64,000 nt of DNA from Morinoia aosen (GCA_030386875.1 CM059556.1:38356964-38420963), one strand, 5' to 3'. Positions 45,451 to 56,704 are shown, numbered from the stretch's first letter. Made by a program: numbers and translations. Notes: a model not told the origin generated them from the sequence alone.

Positions 45451-45639
45451 GCACACATCACAACACGACACAACTCACACAAAACAGGAAGCGGAAGGTG
45501 TGTGCAGCATTAGACGATCCCACGGAGACGCCCCACACCGACCAAAGCACAACACACGGCCGTATGACCAGCGGCCGCGTTTTGGCAGAGTAGGCAGCCC
45601 TGTTGCGGTCCGCTACTTCCGACACGCACACAATCGCGT

Positions 45640-46215
45640 GATGGTAATTGCGACTGGCCGTCCCTATGTGAACGCATTTGATCAACCTACAGTAAGTGTG
45701 GTAACGTAACAAGCGACTGGTTTGGAGGAAATAGGACGGGTTTGTTTATTTGGCGAGGCGAAGATTTTACAACTTATTGGGATTGTGCGTCCCAATGAGA
45801 ACGAATTAGATCAACCAACAATGAGTATATGCAACAAGCGACTAGTTCTGAAGGAAATGAGGACGGATGCGTTTGTTTGGAGACGCGGAGGCTGCATATC
45901 TCATAGGGATTTGTGCATCGCATTGTGAACTAGCAGCGGAGAAAATTTGATCAACCAACAAAGGAAAAAAAGAAAAGAAAAACCGTTTATTTCCTATTAT
46001 GATGGTACAAAACATGATTCGTTTTTAAAATATCTCAAGGTATGTCATATAAGCGACTGGTTTTGACGGAAATAAGGACACGGATCTGTTTACTAGGCGA
46101 CGTAACGGCTGCAGAACTTATTGGGATTGTGCCGTGTCTTTATGCCCCTGGAAGCGCGGTAGAGAATTTGATCAACCAACAATGAGTGTCCGTAACAATT
46201 CACTGGTCTTGAATG
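45640..46215. repeat. Diverged ~125-bp tandem repeat, about 4 copies
   Basis: Landmarks GATCAACCAACAATGAGT, AACAAGCGACTGGTT and GGAAATAAGGACACGGAT recur with spacings of about 120-190 bp. This is the source of the following 49-bp array. Confidence 0.8.
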
Positions 46216-47095
46216 AAGGAAATAAAGACAGAAAATGAGTGTGCGTAACAAGTGACTGGTTCTGAAGGACATAAAGACACACAATGAGTGTGCGTAACCA
46301 GTGACTGGTTCTGAAGGAAATAAAGACAGACAATGAGTGTGCGTAACAAGTGACTGGTTCTGAAGGACATAAAGACACACAATGAGTGTGCGTAACCAGT
46401 GACTGGTTCTGAAGGACATAAAGACACACAATGAGTGTGCGTAACAAGTGACTGGTTCTGAAGGACATAAAGACACACAATGAGTGTGCGTAACCAGTGA
46501 CTGGTTCTGAAGGAAATAAAGACAGACAATGAGTGTGCGTAACCAGTGACTGGTTCTGAAGGAAATAAAGACAGACAATGAGTGTGCGTAACAAGTGACT
46601 GGTTCTGAAGGAAAAAGACAGACAATGAGTGTGCGTAACAAGTGACTGGTTCTGAAGGAAAAAGACAGACAATGAGTGTGCGTAACAAGTGACTGGTTCT
46701 GAAGGAAATAAAGACAGACAATGAGTGTGCATAAAAAGTGACTGGTTCTGAAGGAAAAAGACAGAAAATGAGTGTGCGTAACCAGTGACTGGTTCTGAAG
46801 GAAATAAAGACAGACAATGAGTGTGCGTAACAAGTGACTGGTTCTGAAGGAAATAAAGACAGACAATGAGTGTGCGTAACAAGTGACTGGTTCTGAAGGT
46901 AATAAAGACAGACAATGAGTGTGCGTAACAAGTGACTGGTTCTGAAGGAAATAAAGACAGACAATGAGTGTGCGTAACAAGTGACTGGTTCTGAAGGAAA
47001 AAGACAGACAATGAGTGTGCGTAACAAGTGACTGGTTCTGAAGGAAATAAAGACAGACAATGAGTGTGAGTAACCAGTGACTGGTTCTGAAGGAA
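46215..47095. repeat. 49-bp tandem repeat with 46-bp variants, about 18 copies
   Basis: AATGAGTGTGCGTAACAAGT, GACTGGTTCTGAAGGAAATA and AAGACAGAC. Three-base deletion variants (GGAAAAAGAC) and CCAGTGACTGG variants occur in runs. Confidence 0.95.
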
Positions 47096-47260
47096 GAATG
47101 ATAAATTTCCTTTATAAAGCCGCACGGTGGCTTTACAGCTCCAACGCCACACGGCGATAACAGAAATGTTATTTGCCATATATAGAAATGACGAACTAGG
47201 GAATATCGAATTCACCGATGAAACATCTTAGTGGCGTCTTCGGTGGTGAAACGTCCTACA

Positions 47261-47369
47261 CCCAGTCCAACTTCTTCGCCGCCTGCATGCATGTTTTTTT
47301 GCCGTCCAAGTAATTAAATCGCTTGGGCGGCGAAAAAGATGCATGCTCCAGCGAAAAAGTTAACCTGGG
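47261..47369. mobile_element. Hairpin MITE, 109 bp, best-preserved copy
   Basis: Outer ends CCCAGTCCAACTTCTTCGCC and AGCGAAAAAGTTAACCTGGG. An inner hairpin CGTCCAAG / CTTGGGCGG lies around TAATTAAATCG, plus two GCATGC sites. Same family as 23873 and 7806. Confidence 0.9.
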
Positions 47370-48640
47370 TAGAAGAATAATAATCTACAACTCCAAAGGT
47401 GTGTCCCATGGCCTCTGCCTTGGGGCATTTGAAGGGACGCTCGGCTCACCACGTACGCCCATCGAGGAAGATTCAAAATATTCCCTTCTTTTGGAATTGA
47501 TGCTTTGACCTTTCCCTTTCCAAAGGATTGATGCATTAATTTCTCCAATGGAATTGATGTTGGAATCTTTCTAATGAAATTTGTGCATTAATATTTCTGA
47601 TGTAAATTGATGCATTAATTTTACCAATTGAATTGATGCTTGAATCTTTCCAATGGAATCGATGCCTCAACCTCTTTAACGTCAATATGTTTACGTGCGC
47701 CAACGTCGGAAGCTGCAAGAAATTTTCGATAAGTGAAACAGATGCTGCGACCTTTTAACGTCAGCACTCGTATTACCGTTGCCACAACCGCCGTCATTGG
47801 GCTGACGCTGGCATCAGGTTGTCACCGACATCACAGTGAGGAACTACGACGCGTCAGTGAACTTCGTGCAAGAGATCACGGACAAAATTTCACAAGGAAT
47901 AAGATATGCTAAAGCTGTTTTCAAAAAAGGACCGTGTGATCCTTAATATTAAGAGGGTTAGTATTCAGGGCTGTTGCACCTTATTGGGGATACATCACAG
48001 TGAAGTAGAGTTCTTATATTTCTGAACAAAAATGTCCGCTGGGTATTTCTGAAACGGGATTTGGTCATCCACATATTTGTCATTCATCCACACTCGTCTA
48101 CACTCCTTAATCATCTACACCTGCCATTCATCCGCACTGAAACATTCACCTACATTTGGCATTCATGGCCATCGTTCATCAATCATCTACACCTGCCATT
48201 CATCCGCACTGAAACATTCACCTACATTTGGCATTCATGGCCACCTATCACACACATTTCCCACTCGGGCTGGCCAGCGCCTGTCCCAGTTCACAAGCCG
48301 ACATCTCATTTGGACGTTCATTGGACAAATTTGCTACCGGACGGAGCTCAAGCCAAAAATTTGCTTCGATCGACCTACTTTAAGATGCAGCTTAGGATGG
48401 AATGAACAAGTCCATCAATGTCCAAAAAAACTTATAAGAATTTCCCCAGAATGTGAACGAAGTTTACAAAAATAAAACTTTTTCTATGACATTTTCCCCT
48501 GCATTTGAGAAAAAAATAAACAAAATCATAGCTTTTCAAGTATTTTTGTCGGAGTTTTCAAAAAAATGGACAGAAATATCGATTTTTTTTCAAGTGAGCT
48601 ATGACGTGCAAAATCCAAACGCCGGACGTACGTCTAAGAG
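47370..48640. other. Spacer with two weak tandem repeats
   Basis: About 4 diverged copies of AATTGATGCATTAATTTCTC (47505-47670). Two copies of a ~72-bp unit (ATCTACACCTGCCATTCATC onward) lie at 48108-48245. Neither shows coding potential beyond chance. Confidence 0.6.
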
Positions 48641-49035
48641 ATTCGATTTTAAGTCAGTTTCAGCATTCAGCCCTCCTAACCATAACAAAGGTGTTCGAAT
48701 TACCATTTAGTGAGGAGTTAAGGGAACGAGGAATTTATGCACAAGGCATGTCCCCACACAAGATCCCTAACGAATATAAACATCAAACTAGGAAATGACA
48801 TCTTAAGATGAAGAACGTTAAGCTGCTAAGAAAAAAGACAGCAGTGAACCGAAAAGAAATGTTCTTTGCAAAACAAAAAACTGTTCTATTTAAACGAAAA
48901 GAAGACAACCGGACCATCAGCCTGAGATCACACATTTTTCCCAGGGAACGCTACATAGACACAATAGTCGCCTCCAACACAGCTGATCGCACCCACTCCC
49001 ACAGACAATAGTCACCTGCCCCTGAGGGGGCCGTC
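48641..49035 (-). mobile_element. Element A copy 9, diverged
   Basis: Landmarks TTTTAAGTCAGTTTCAGC, TTTAGTGAGGAGTTAAGGG, AACGAGGAATTTATGCAC, CAGTGAACCGAAAAG and CCTGCCCCTGAGGGGG. It has an extra segment ATCCCTAACGAATATAAAC also seen in copy 1. Confidence 0.82.
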
Positions 49036-49330
49036 CTACACAGCTGATCGCTCCCATTCTATGTAGTGCAGAAGACTGCTCCACTCGGACAATTCGGCGA
49101 GCTACAGCCAGGCAATGTGCACAACCAGCGACAAAACGAGCGGAAACAGAGAGGGAACTCACCCATACAACACAGCCGTCATTACACAGGGCTGACCCAG
49201 GGGTGGATGAAGTAATTACCAAAGGCGGGTTATGATACACAGGTGAGCTAAATATAAATATCTGGTGTACAGGGGCAGCCACTATCAAAGTCGCGTTGTA
49301 TTAAATGGCACAAAGACAGCAACTTATTCT
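49036..49330. repeat. Dispersed repeat C, copy 1 (right part)
   Basis: 49240-49330 (ATATCTGGTGTACAGGGGC through GACAGCAACTTATTCTGTGC) matches 51870-52010, which carries an extra 40-bp insertion. The rest is unassigned. Confidence 0.7.
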
Positions 49331-49389
49331 GTGCATACTGTATCATATCTACGGAATAATATAACCGTGACATTGTCTTGGATACTTCC

Positions 49390-50016
49390 AACCCTTCGAC
49401 TGTGGCTTGAATAACTGAGGGTTAATATTCAATTCGGATTTTAAGGTTAGATTAGATTATTAGTTAGTTTAAGCCTCCCTATCCGCAACAAAGGCTATCC
49501 AAAGAGAGGAAGGAAGAAGGCACCATTTAGTATGGAGTTAAGGAAATGCGGAATCTAAGCAGAAAGGGCACAGAAACAGAAAGTTGAGAAAGAAGTTCAT
49601 GAAACAAGAAAAAGTTGAAGAAGAAAGTAGTAGGTGCTGAAAAACAGAAAAAAAGAAAAAAGATATAACAAAAAAAGATGAAGTGAACCGAAAAAAGATG
49701 GTCCGTAACAAAACAAAAACCTATTCTATTTCAACAAAAAGAAAGCCTACCTAACCTTTAGCTCAGGCCCTTACACAGTCCCCCTGGGAGCGCTAATTCC
49801 CATAGACACAATAGTTGTATCCCCCTGGGGGTTCGAATTTTAAGTCAATTGTGGTAAGCAAAGCTGCAAACACTGGAATATTTAACTTGATCGGGTTTCC
49901 ATTTAGTTTTGATTAAGTATTTTAAGCAATTGGGTTTGTGACTACTGGTCGGTCAGTAGCATAATGGAAACTCTCTCAATAACAAAATGTGGCTCAATGC
50001 GCAGTCGAGGTGTTAA
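49390..50016. mobile_element. TTAA MITE family 1, split by element A
   Basis: The left part (to 49445) and the right part (49845-50016, ending GCGCAGTCGAGGTGTTAA) form one MITE interrupted by element A. ACTGGTCGGTCAGTAGCAT is the shared family block. Confidence 0.82.
49446..49831 (-). mobile_element. Element A copy 10, with 13-bp target duplication
   Basis: Flanked by TTCGGATTTTAAG (49433-49445) and TTCGAATTTTAAG (49832-49844), one mismatch. Full copy from GTTAGATTAGATTATTAGTT to TGTATCCCCCTGGGG. This copy defines the ends of element A: an AT-rich GATTA tail and a C-rich palindrome. Confidence 0.92.
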
Positions 50017-50394
50017 AGAATCCACGTCGTTGCAGCGGTACAGTTAACAGCGCAAGTTCTACCGTTGACTTGGCATCTGCAACAAAAAATGTCTTCAAAA
50101 ATATTCAATAAATATCCGAGTTTAGGATATTTAAACAACTCACATCGTCGCAGCAGTACAGTAAACAGCGCAAGTTCTTCCGATGATCCGTCCACGCTAC
50201 GCGAATTGTTACGCAAAGCTCGTAGCGGCACGATGGTCATGGGGACAGTGCCGGCCAAAGAAAAACAGTTTATCCCCAAAAAAGATGATACAAAAACCAT
50301 TTTTGGTTTTTAAAATATCTCATGATAAAATCTATAGTTACATACACACATGGAGACCGTAATACCCTCGTTAAAAGTAGCGGTTATTCATCAA
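50017..50394. other. Spacer with a short reiterated block
   Basis: CACGTCGTTGCAGCGGTACA then GTTAACAGCGCAAGTTC at 50026, and a similar block at 50149, also related to 43935. An 82-codon ATG frame (50065) is unrecognised and not called. Confidence 0.45.
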
Positions 50395-51667
50395 AATACC
50401 CACAGCACCACAACACCCACACAGCACCACAACACCCACACAGCACCACAACACCCACACAGCACCACAACACCCACACAGCACCGCAACACCCACACAG
50501 CACCGCAACACCCACACAGCACCGCAACACCCACACAGCACCGCAACACCCACACATCACCACAACACCCACACAGCACCGCAACACCCACACAGCACCG
50601 CAACACCCACACAGCAACACAACACCCACACAGCACCGCAACACCCACACATCACCACAACACCCACACAGCACCGCAACACCCACACAGCACCGCAACA
50701 CCCACACAGCACCGCAACACCCACACATCACCACAACACCCACACAGCACCGCAACACCCACACAGCACCGCAACACCCACACAGCACCGCAACACCCAC
50801 ACATCACCACAACACCCACACAGCACCGCAACACCCACACAGCACCGCAACACCCACACATCACCACAACACCCACACAGCACCGCAACACCCACACAGC
50901 ACCGCAACACCCACACAGCAACACAACACCCACACAGCACCACAACACCCACACAGCACCACAACACCCACACAGCACCACAACACCCACACAGCACCAC
51001 AACACCCACACAGCACCGCAACACCCACACAGCACCGCAACACCCACACAGCACCGCAACACCCACACATCACCACAACACCCACACAGCACCGCAACAC
51101 CCACACATCACCACAACACCCACACATCACCACAACACCCACACATCACCACAACACCCACACAGCACCGCAACACCCACACAGCACCACAACACCCACA
51201 CAGCACCACAACACCCTCACAGCACCACAACACCCACACAGCACCACAACACCCACACAGCACCACAACACCCACACAGCACCACAACACCCACACAGCA
51301 CCACAACACCCACACAGCACCACAACACCCACACAGCACCACAACACCCACACAGCACCACAACACCCTCACAGCGCCACAACACTCTCACAGCACCACA
51401 ACACCCACACAGCACCACAACACCCACACAGCATCACAACAACCACACAGCACCACAACACCCTCACAGCACCACAACACCCTCACAGCACCACAACACC
51501 CACACAGCACCAAAACACCCACACAGCACCACAACACCCACACAGCACCACAACACCCACACAGCACCACAACACCCACACAGCACGACAACACCCACAC
51601 AGCACCACAACACCCACACAGCACCACAACACCCACACAGCACCACAACACCCACACACCACCACAA
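50395..51667. repeat. 19-bp minisatellite (CACCACAACACCCACACAG), about 67 copies
   Basis: GCACCGC and CATCACC variants are frequent in the left half and nearly absent from 51180 to 51660; CCCTCAC variants cluster at 51210, 51365-51400 and 51460-51490. The frame-independent peptide cycle produces frames of about 450 codons that are not genes. Confidence 0.97.
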
Positions 51668-52522
51668 CACACACTCAATGGTTGCAAATACCCGCTAGCC
51701 TATATAGTCACGGTGACAGGACGCATTGCACCTTCACGGCGAATATCGCACGCATCTTATCTCACGCGATAACCAACCCATACGACTACAGGGGAGGAAT
51801 ATCTGGGAGGGTATGTTTACTGCTGGATATCTCTGCTGCCACTGTATGAGAGTAGCACCAGAAGCTGAACTTCTGGTGTGTAGGCGCAGCCATTTCCACA
51901 GTCGAGTTGTATTAAATGACAAATAACAATAATGAGGGGTGTTGATACGATCAACATTATAAATGACACAAAGACAGCAGCAACATAATCTGTCCATCCT
52001 ATATCATACCTACGAAAAAATAAAACCTCCCTATGTGGAGAGCTGGAAAAGCGTTCGTGATGTTAGCTTTTTTGTTTAGTTTACCAGATTTTGTACTATT
52101 TGAAATTGTCAATCATGTTTGATCACCCAGTACCACTGCATAATGAAGTCCACGGTAAAGCAAGGTCTCACTAAAAATCACACAAGCGATAGTACCTGTG
52201 AGAATTATGTACCTGCCAACATAAAACAGCTTCTGCAACGCACAATAGCTGACAGGTAATTAACTTTGCAACGAACAATTGCCAATATTTACATATAATT
52301 ATTTATGCGGTAGCAATTCACAGCAGGAATGTCACACGGACGGTAAACAGGATACCAGCGCGTCGTGACGTCATTTCTCTTAGAAGGCAACCGTGAGCAA
52401 AAACATGCGGTGGTCGTGCATAAAGCACGAAGCTGGGCATCGACCTGGGCATACCAGATCAGCTGATCGAGTTCAAGGCCGCGTTCCAGGCCATATGAGC
52501 TCTCGAGTACTCGATACTTGTG
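51668..52522. other. Unassigned spacer with dispersed repeat C copy 2
   Basis: 51870-52010 matches 49240-49330; a 40-bp insertion at 51921-51960 is flanked by AAATGAC. The rest is unassigned. Confidence 0.6.
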
Positions 52523-52740
52523 GTGGTGAACGCTCAATATTGGTGGTGAACGTTCAACATTGGTGGTGAACGTCCAACATTGGTGGTGAACGTTCAACAT
52601 TGGTGGTGAACGTCCAACATTGGTGGTGAACGTCCAACATTGGTGGTGAACGCTCAACATTGGTGGTGAACGCTCAACATTGGTGGTGAACGCTCAACAT
52701 TGGTGATGAACGCTCAACATTGGTGGTGAACGCTTAATAT
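52523..52740. repeat. 20-bp minisatellite (TGGTGGTGAACGCTCAACAT), 11 copies
   Basis: GTTC, GTCC and GCTC variants in alternating runs; exact 20-bp register. Left and right flanks contain GAGCACTCGAGT-like sequence (GAGCTCTCGAGTACTCG at 52497, GAGCACTCGAGTCC at 52764). Confidence 0.96.
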
Positions 52741-53024
52741 CCTCAGGTCCAATACTCACTTCTGAGCACTCGAGTCCGGTGAATAGCCGGAGTCCGATAC
52801 ACGACTATAAAACTTTCCCTTTTAGGTCACAGTAGAATCAAATGATTACGCAACAAAAAGAATGAAAAGTTTAGCTCTCACTTTACTGGGTCACGAGGTT
52901 AGCGATCACACAAGTTTTTGCCACGATGATTTGCAATGAGCTTATATTCGAAGTACATAAGTTGCGCAAGGCAACTGCGTTCAGAGTAGTCGTTCTCCCG
53001 GTACAGATTAAATTTATTGGTTAT

Positions 53025-53300
53025 GATAAAGCTTTAGCCTCCCTTTTCCACAACAAAGATGTCCAAAGAGAGGAAGGATGAAGGCACCATTTAGTGTGGA
53101 GTTGAAGGGAACGCGGAATCTACACACAAGGTGCATAGAAACAGTAAGCTAAGAAAGCGGGTCATGAAACAAGAAAAACTTGAAGAAAGTAGTAGGTGCT
53201 GAAAAACAAGACAGCAGTGAACCAATAAAAGATGGTCCGTAAAATAACAAAAACCTATTCTATTTTAACAAAAAGGAAGCCCACCTAACCTTTAGACACC
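53025..53300 (-). mobile_element. Element A copy 11
   Basis: From AAAGCTTTAGCCTCCCTTTT to CCTAACCTTTAG; it lacks the terminal CCCTGGGAGCGC block, so it is 5' truncated by about 80 bp. Confidence 0.88.
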
Positions 53301-53513
53301 TCCATTCACCCACTGAAGCTAACCAGTCCTCTTACCATGCACTTTATCCAGCTCGGATCCAAGATACGGCAAACACTTCGAGTCACCTAATGCAGGCAAC
53401 CTGTTCTGTAAACTTGTACGTCACCCAGCTCGTATTCAAGAGCTAGGTGATATGCCAGTGCCGTTCATATTGACTTCGTGTTTCTCAAGCTATAAGTTTA
53501 AGACAGTGGTTCT
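53301..53513. other. Unassigned spacer
   Basis: An ACGTCACCCAGCTCG / AGCTCGGATCCAAG duplication; nothing else recognised. Confidence 0.3.
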
Positions 53514-53610
53514 TAATTTTTAACCTGGGTTCGACCGAACCCCAGGGTTTCGGTGAGTCAGTTTCTCTCGGAGGCTCGGCATGGTACAGTTTGTGCACTA
53601 ATAGAGTATG
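53514..53610 (+). mobile_element. hAT-like element end
   Basis: CAGTGGTTCTTAATTTTTAA then CCTGGGTTCGACCGAACCCC and AGGGTTTCGGTGAGTC, the arrangement typical of hAT (Charlie-like) left ends. No matching right end found within a few hundred bases. Confidence 0.6.
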
Positions 53611-54147
53611 CAGTTATATACAAACGTTTTGAATTTAAAGTAAAAAGCACAATTTTTTTTCCAAGTATGAAAGGTTCGATGAATGCAGTATGGAACTTGA
53701 ATTTCATTTACAAAACATTAACAAATGATGGGGACAATACCCTAAACAATTATTAACTGCACAAACTTGTCATCACGACCATTTAACAGGAAATAGAAGT
53801 AAATTCATGCTTCCTTATTTTTCAAAGGCCCGGTCGCAACACAGTATCCTCTTCGTTGGAACTAAAACTTGGAACTAAATACCTGCGGAGATCCGTGAAA
53901 GTAATTCTTACAAGGTATTCAAAAGAAATCTTGAGTCTCACTTCCTTATCAGAAAACTATAGTCGTGTAAGATCACCAAGTTACATCTTGCCTCGTACAT
54001 GACTGGTCCTAATAACGTAATTTGCCATGGGTAATACCGCTGATCATCAGTCTGCTCTTGAATCGTTTATAGAATATACTGTTGACATCTAGTCCATATA
54101 AACTATTTTGTAAAATAAAGCATCCAATATCGGGTAAACTACCTCAT
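53611..54147. other. Unassigned spacer
   Basis: No gene recognised; may include the interior of the hAT-like element. Confidence 0.3.
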
Positions 54148-54340
54148 TGATAAGTCTAATGCGAAAATAGGTGAAGTGAATTAGTTAAACATTATTGTAC
54201 ACCTAGAATAACGTTGATTGTAGGATGCCCTAGAAGTCGCTGAACTTATTAGGGCCCCCCCACAGGTAGCTATACCCAAATTTGACCATTGTACTAGACT
54301 TAAGAATCATTCTACCTCTGTATCACCTGTGGTAAATTAA
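54148..54340 (-). repeat. Dispersed repeat B, copy 2 (inverted)
   Basis: GTACACCTAGAATAACG through TCTGTATCACCTGTGG is the reverse complement of 41243-41421 with scattered mismatches. Confidence 0.85.
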
Positions 54341-54777
54341 TTGTTTAAATTATTTAAATTCTTTTAGGTTATTTCATGAAGTTTGCCGCAAATGATGCTA
54401 CCACACGCACCTTTTCAACGAACGGTTTCAACTAGCGGCCTTTCTTCTTCCCATTCTTTTAGGGTTATTTTAGTAAATTTTCCACAAAAGCTGGCCAAGG
54501 CAGAGCAGGAGCTCGTTCCAGTGTGGCGACGAGGAAGCAGCAGCACCTCGCCCCCAGCGTGACGGTGCAAGGTCTCAACAATACACCGAAGACACCAAGG
54601 TTAGCTGCTGTACTCGGGCACCAGTCATGCAGGGGAGAAGCCGCAGCGCGTCTGTGTTATGCCGGCGTGCACCTCTCTGGACACGGACGCACTCCGTGTC
54701 TCCCTTCTAAACTCTCTGGGATGGCTCACCTACACAAAAATGACAAAACTCGCTTCGATAAACGAACAAATGTATAA
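54341..54777. other. Unassigned spacer
   Basis: An 84-codon frame beginning at 54523 is not recognised; no support for a gene. Confidence 0.3.
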
Positions 54778-54893
54778 CAAGTAGTATGACAAAACGCTAC
54801 GATGTACGATGACTCGACAACCGCATGGCAAGTAGCATGACATAACGCTACGATGTACGATGACTCAACAACCGCATGGCAAGTAGTAGAACA
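54778..54893. repeat. ~53-bp tandem repeat, 2.3 copies
   Basis: CAAGTAGTATGACAAAACGC then TACGATGTACGATGACTC and ACAACCGCATGG. Confidence 0.85.
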
Positions 54894-54904
54894 AAATTCG
54901 CGTG

Positions 54905-55217
54905 ATTGGTTGATTATCAATTAGTTTTAGCCTCCCTTAGCACTACAAAGATATTCAAAGAGAGCAAGGATGACGGCACCATTTAGTATGGAGTTAGAGG
55001 GAAAGAAACAGTAAGTCAAGAATAAAGATTATGAAACCAGATAAAAGTTAAAGAAGAAAGTCAGAGGTGCCTAGTGCCTAAAAACTAGGACAGCAGTAAC
55101 CCGAAAAAAGATAGTCCTTAGCAAAAAAAGCATATTTCAACAAAAAGGAGGCCTACCTAACTCTCAGCTCGGGCCCTCACACATTTTCCCCCCCTAGGAG
55201 CGCTAATTCTCGTAGAT
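54905..55217 (-). mobile_element. Element A copy 12
   Basis: Full-length-like, with a small internal deletion after TTTAGTATGGAGTTAGAGGG. Its 5' end (CGCTAATTCTCGTAGATA) directly meets the GATTATTAG tail of the next copy, so two copies lie head to tail. Confidence 0.85.
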
Positions 55218-55585
55218 AGATAAGATTATTAGTTAGTTTAAGCCTCCCTATCCGCAACAAAGGCGATCCAAAGAGAGGAAAAAGGAAGGCACCATTTAGT
55301 ACGGAGTTAAGGGAACGTGGAATCTATGCAAAAAGGGCACAGAGACAGTAAGTTGAGAAAGAAGATTATGAAGCAAGATCAAAGTTGAAGAAGAAAGTAG
55401 TAGGTGCTAAAAAACGCAATGACGGTTGCTCCCGGTCAAGCCGGTACCCATTTCCTACACATGGGTAGAGTGGGGTATTGTAGCAGAGTTCTCCCTTTTC
55501 CCAAGGGGGAGAATCGCCGGGATTCGATTTGCCGACTCTTCCCGTGAAGGGCGCACGCTCTTAACCACTCGGCCATGGCGACCAC
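55218..55585 (-). mobile_element. Chimeric retroposon: tRNA-SINE head joined to the 3' half of element A
   Basis: Minus strand from 55585: GGTCGCCATGGCCGAGTGGT (A box), a B-box-like CAAATCGAATCCC, the SINE body to GACCGGGAGCAACCGTC. The sequence then passes directly into TTTTTTAGCACCTACTAC and the rest of the element A 3' half with its tail at 55218. Element A's 5' half is absent upstream of the head, so this is not a SINE simply inserted in element A. Confidence 0.8.
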
Positions 55586-55744
55586 CGTGAATGCAAGCGT
55601 AAGCACAACTGCCTAACAAATCTTTCGGTTCGACATACGGTGTGGGAAATTCGCAGTCCAAGCAATGGCGGTCGGACCGCAAAAAAATAAAATGACGTAA
55701 GAACAAGCAACATGTAACACATGCGCTAGGAAACGCAATATGTC
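55586..55744. other. Short unassigned spacer
   Basis: Nothing recognised. Confidence 0.3.
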
Positions 55745-56408
55745 CTCAATGATGCACAGGTTGCTGGCGCACAGCTAACAATGATGCACAGTTCGCTGGT
55801 GCACAGCTAACATTGATGCACAGTTCGCTGGCGCACAGCTAACAATGATGCACAGTTCGCTGGTGCACAGCTAACATTGATGCACAGTTCGCTGGTGCAC
55901 AGCTAACATTGATGCACAGTTCGCTGGTGCACAGGTCGATGGTGCACAGCTAACAATGATGCACAGTTCGCTGGTGCACAGGTCGATAGTGCACAGCTAA
56001 CAATGATGCACAGTTCACTGGTGCACAGCTAACATTGATGCACAGTTCGCTGGTGCACAGCTAACATTGATGCACAGTTCGCTGGTGCACAGCTAACATT
56101 GATGCACAGTTCGCTGGTGCACAGCTAACAATGATGCACAGTTCGCTGGTGCACAGCTAACATTGATGCACAGTTCGCTGGTGCACAGCTAACATTGATG
56201 CACAGTTCGCTGGTGCACAGCTAACATTGATGCACAGTTCGCTGGTGCACAGCTAACATTGATGCACAGTTCGCTGGTGCACAGCTAACATTGATGCACA
56301 GGTCGATGGTGCACAGCTAACGATGGTGCACAGCTAACGATGGTGCACAGCTAACAATGATGCACAGCTAACAATGATGCACAGGTAGCTGGTGCACAGG
56401 TAGCTTGT
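55745..56408. repeat. 32-bp minisatellite, about 20 copies
   Basis: TGATGCACAGTTCGCTGGTG then CACAGCTAACAT. Short forms (CGATGGTGCACAGCTAA) dominate the right end, and AACAAT/AACATT variants form runs. Confidence 0.95.
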
Positions 56409-56423
56409 TCTGGTCGTCGTTAC

Positions 56424-56696
56424 TACGGTGGAGGAAACAAGGTAGGGTCATTTATATGGGGCAAAATACAATTCTCCTGGTTCGGCCAGCCAATAGAAAG
56501 GCTTTACTTTAAACAAACTTTATGACGTCACCAAACCACAATGTCGTTTGGCCAATAGTGGTAACGGATTTGAGGGTAGCAGTGCTACCAGATGTAATAT
56601 GAGCGCTGCTATTGGTTCGTTGCCGTGACGTCAGCAAACCCACACAGTCGTCGAAAAAAAAAACTGGTTTGCCCCTACCTTGTTTCTTCTACAGTG
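56424..56696. mobile_element. 273-bp MITE with 8-bp target duplication, CRE and CCAAT motifs
   Basis: GTCGTTAC occurs at 56416-56423 and 56697-56704. The ends are inverted (left GAGGAAACAAGGTAGGG, right CCCCTACCTTGTTTCTTC). The interior holds two perfect TGACGTCA sites (56523-56530, 56626-56633), CCAAT at 56490 and 56552, and its complement ATTGG at 56611. An 8-bp duplication fits hAT. No coding frame. Confidence 0.85.
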
Positions 56697-56704
56697 GTCG
56701 TTAC

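Noticed and set aside
50322-51849. 458- and 499-codon His/Thr/Pro frames
   Set aside because: Direct products of the 19-bp array.
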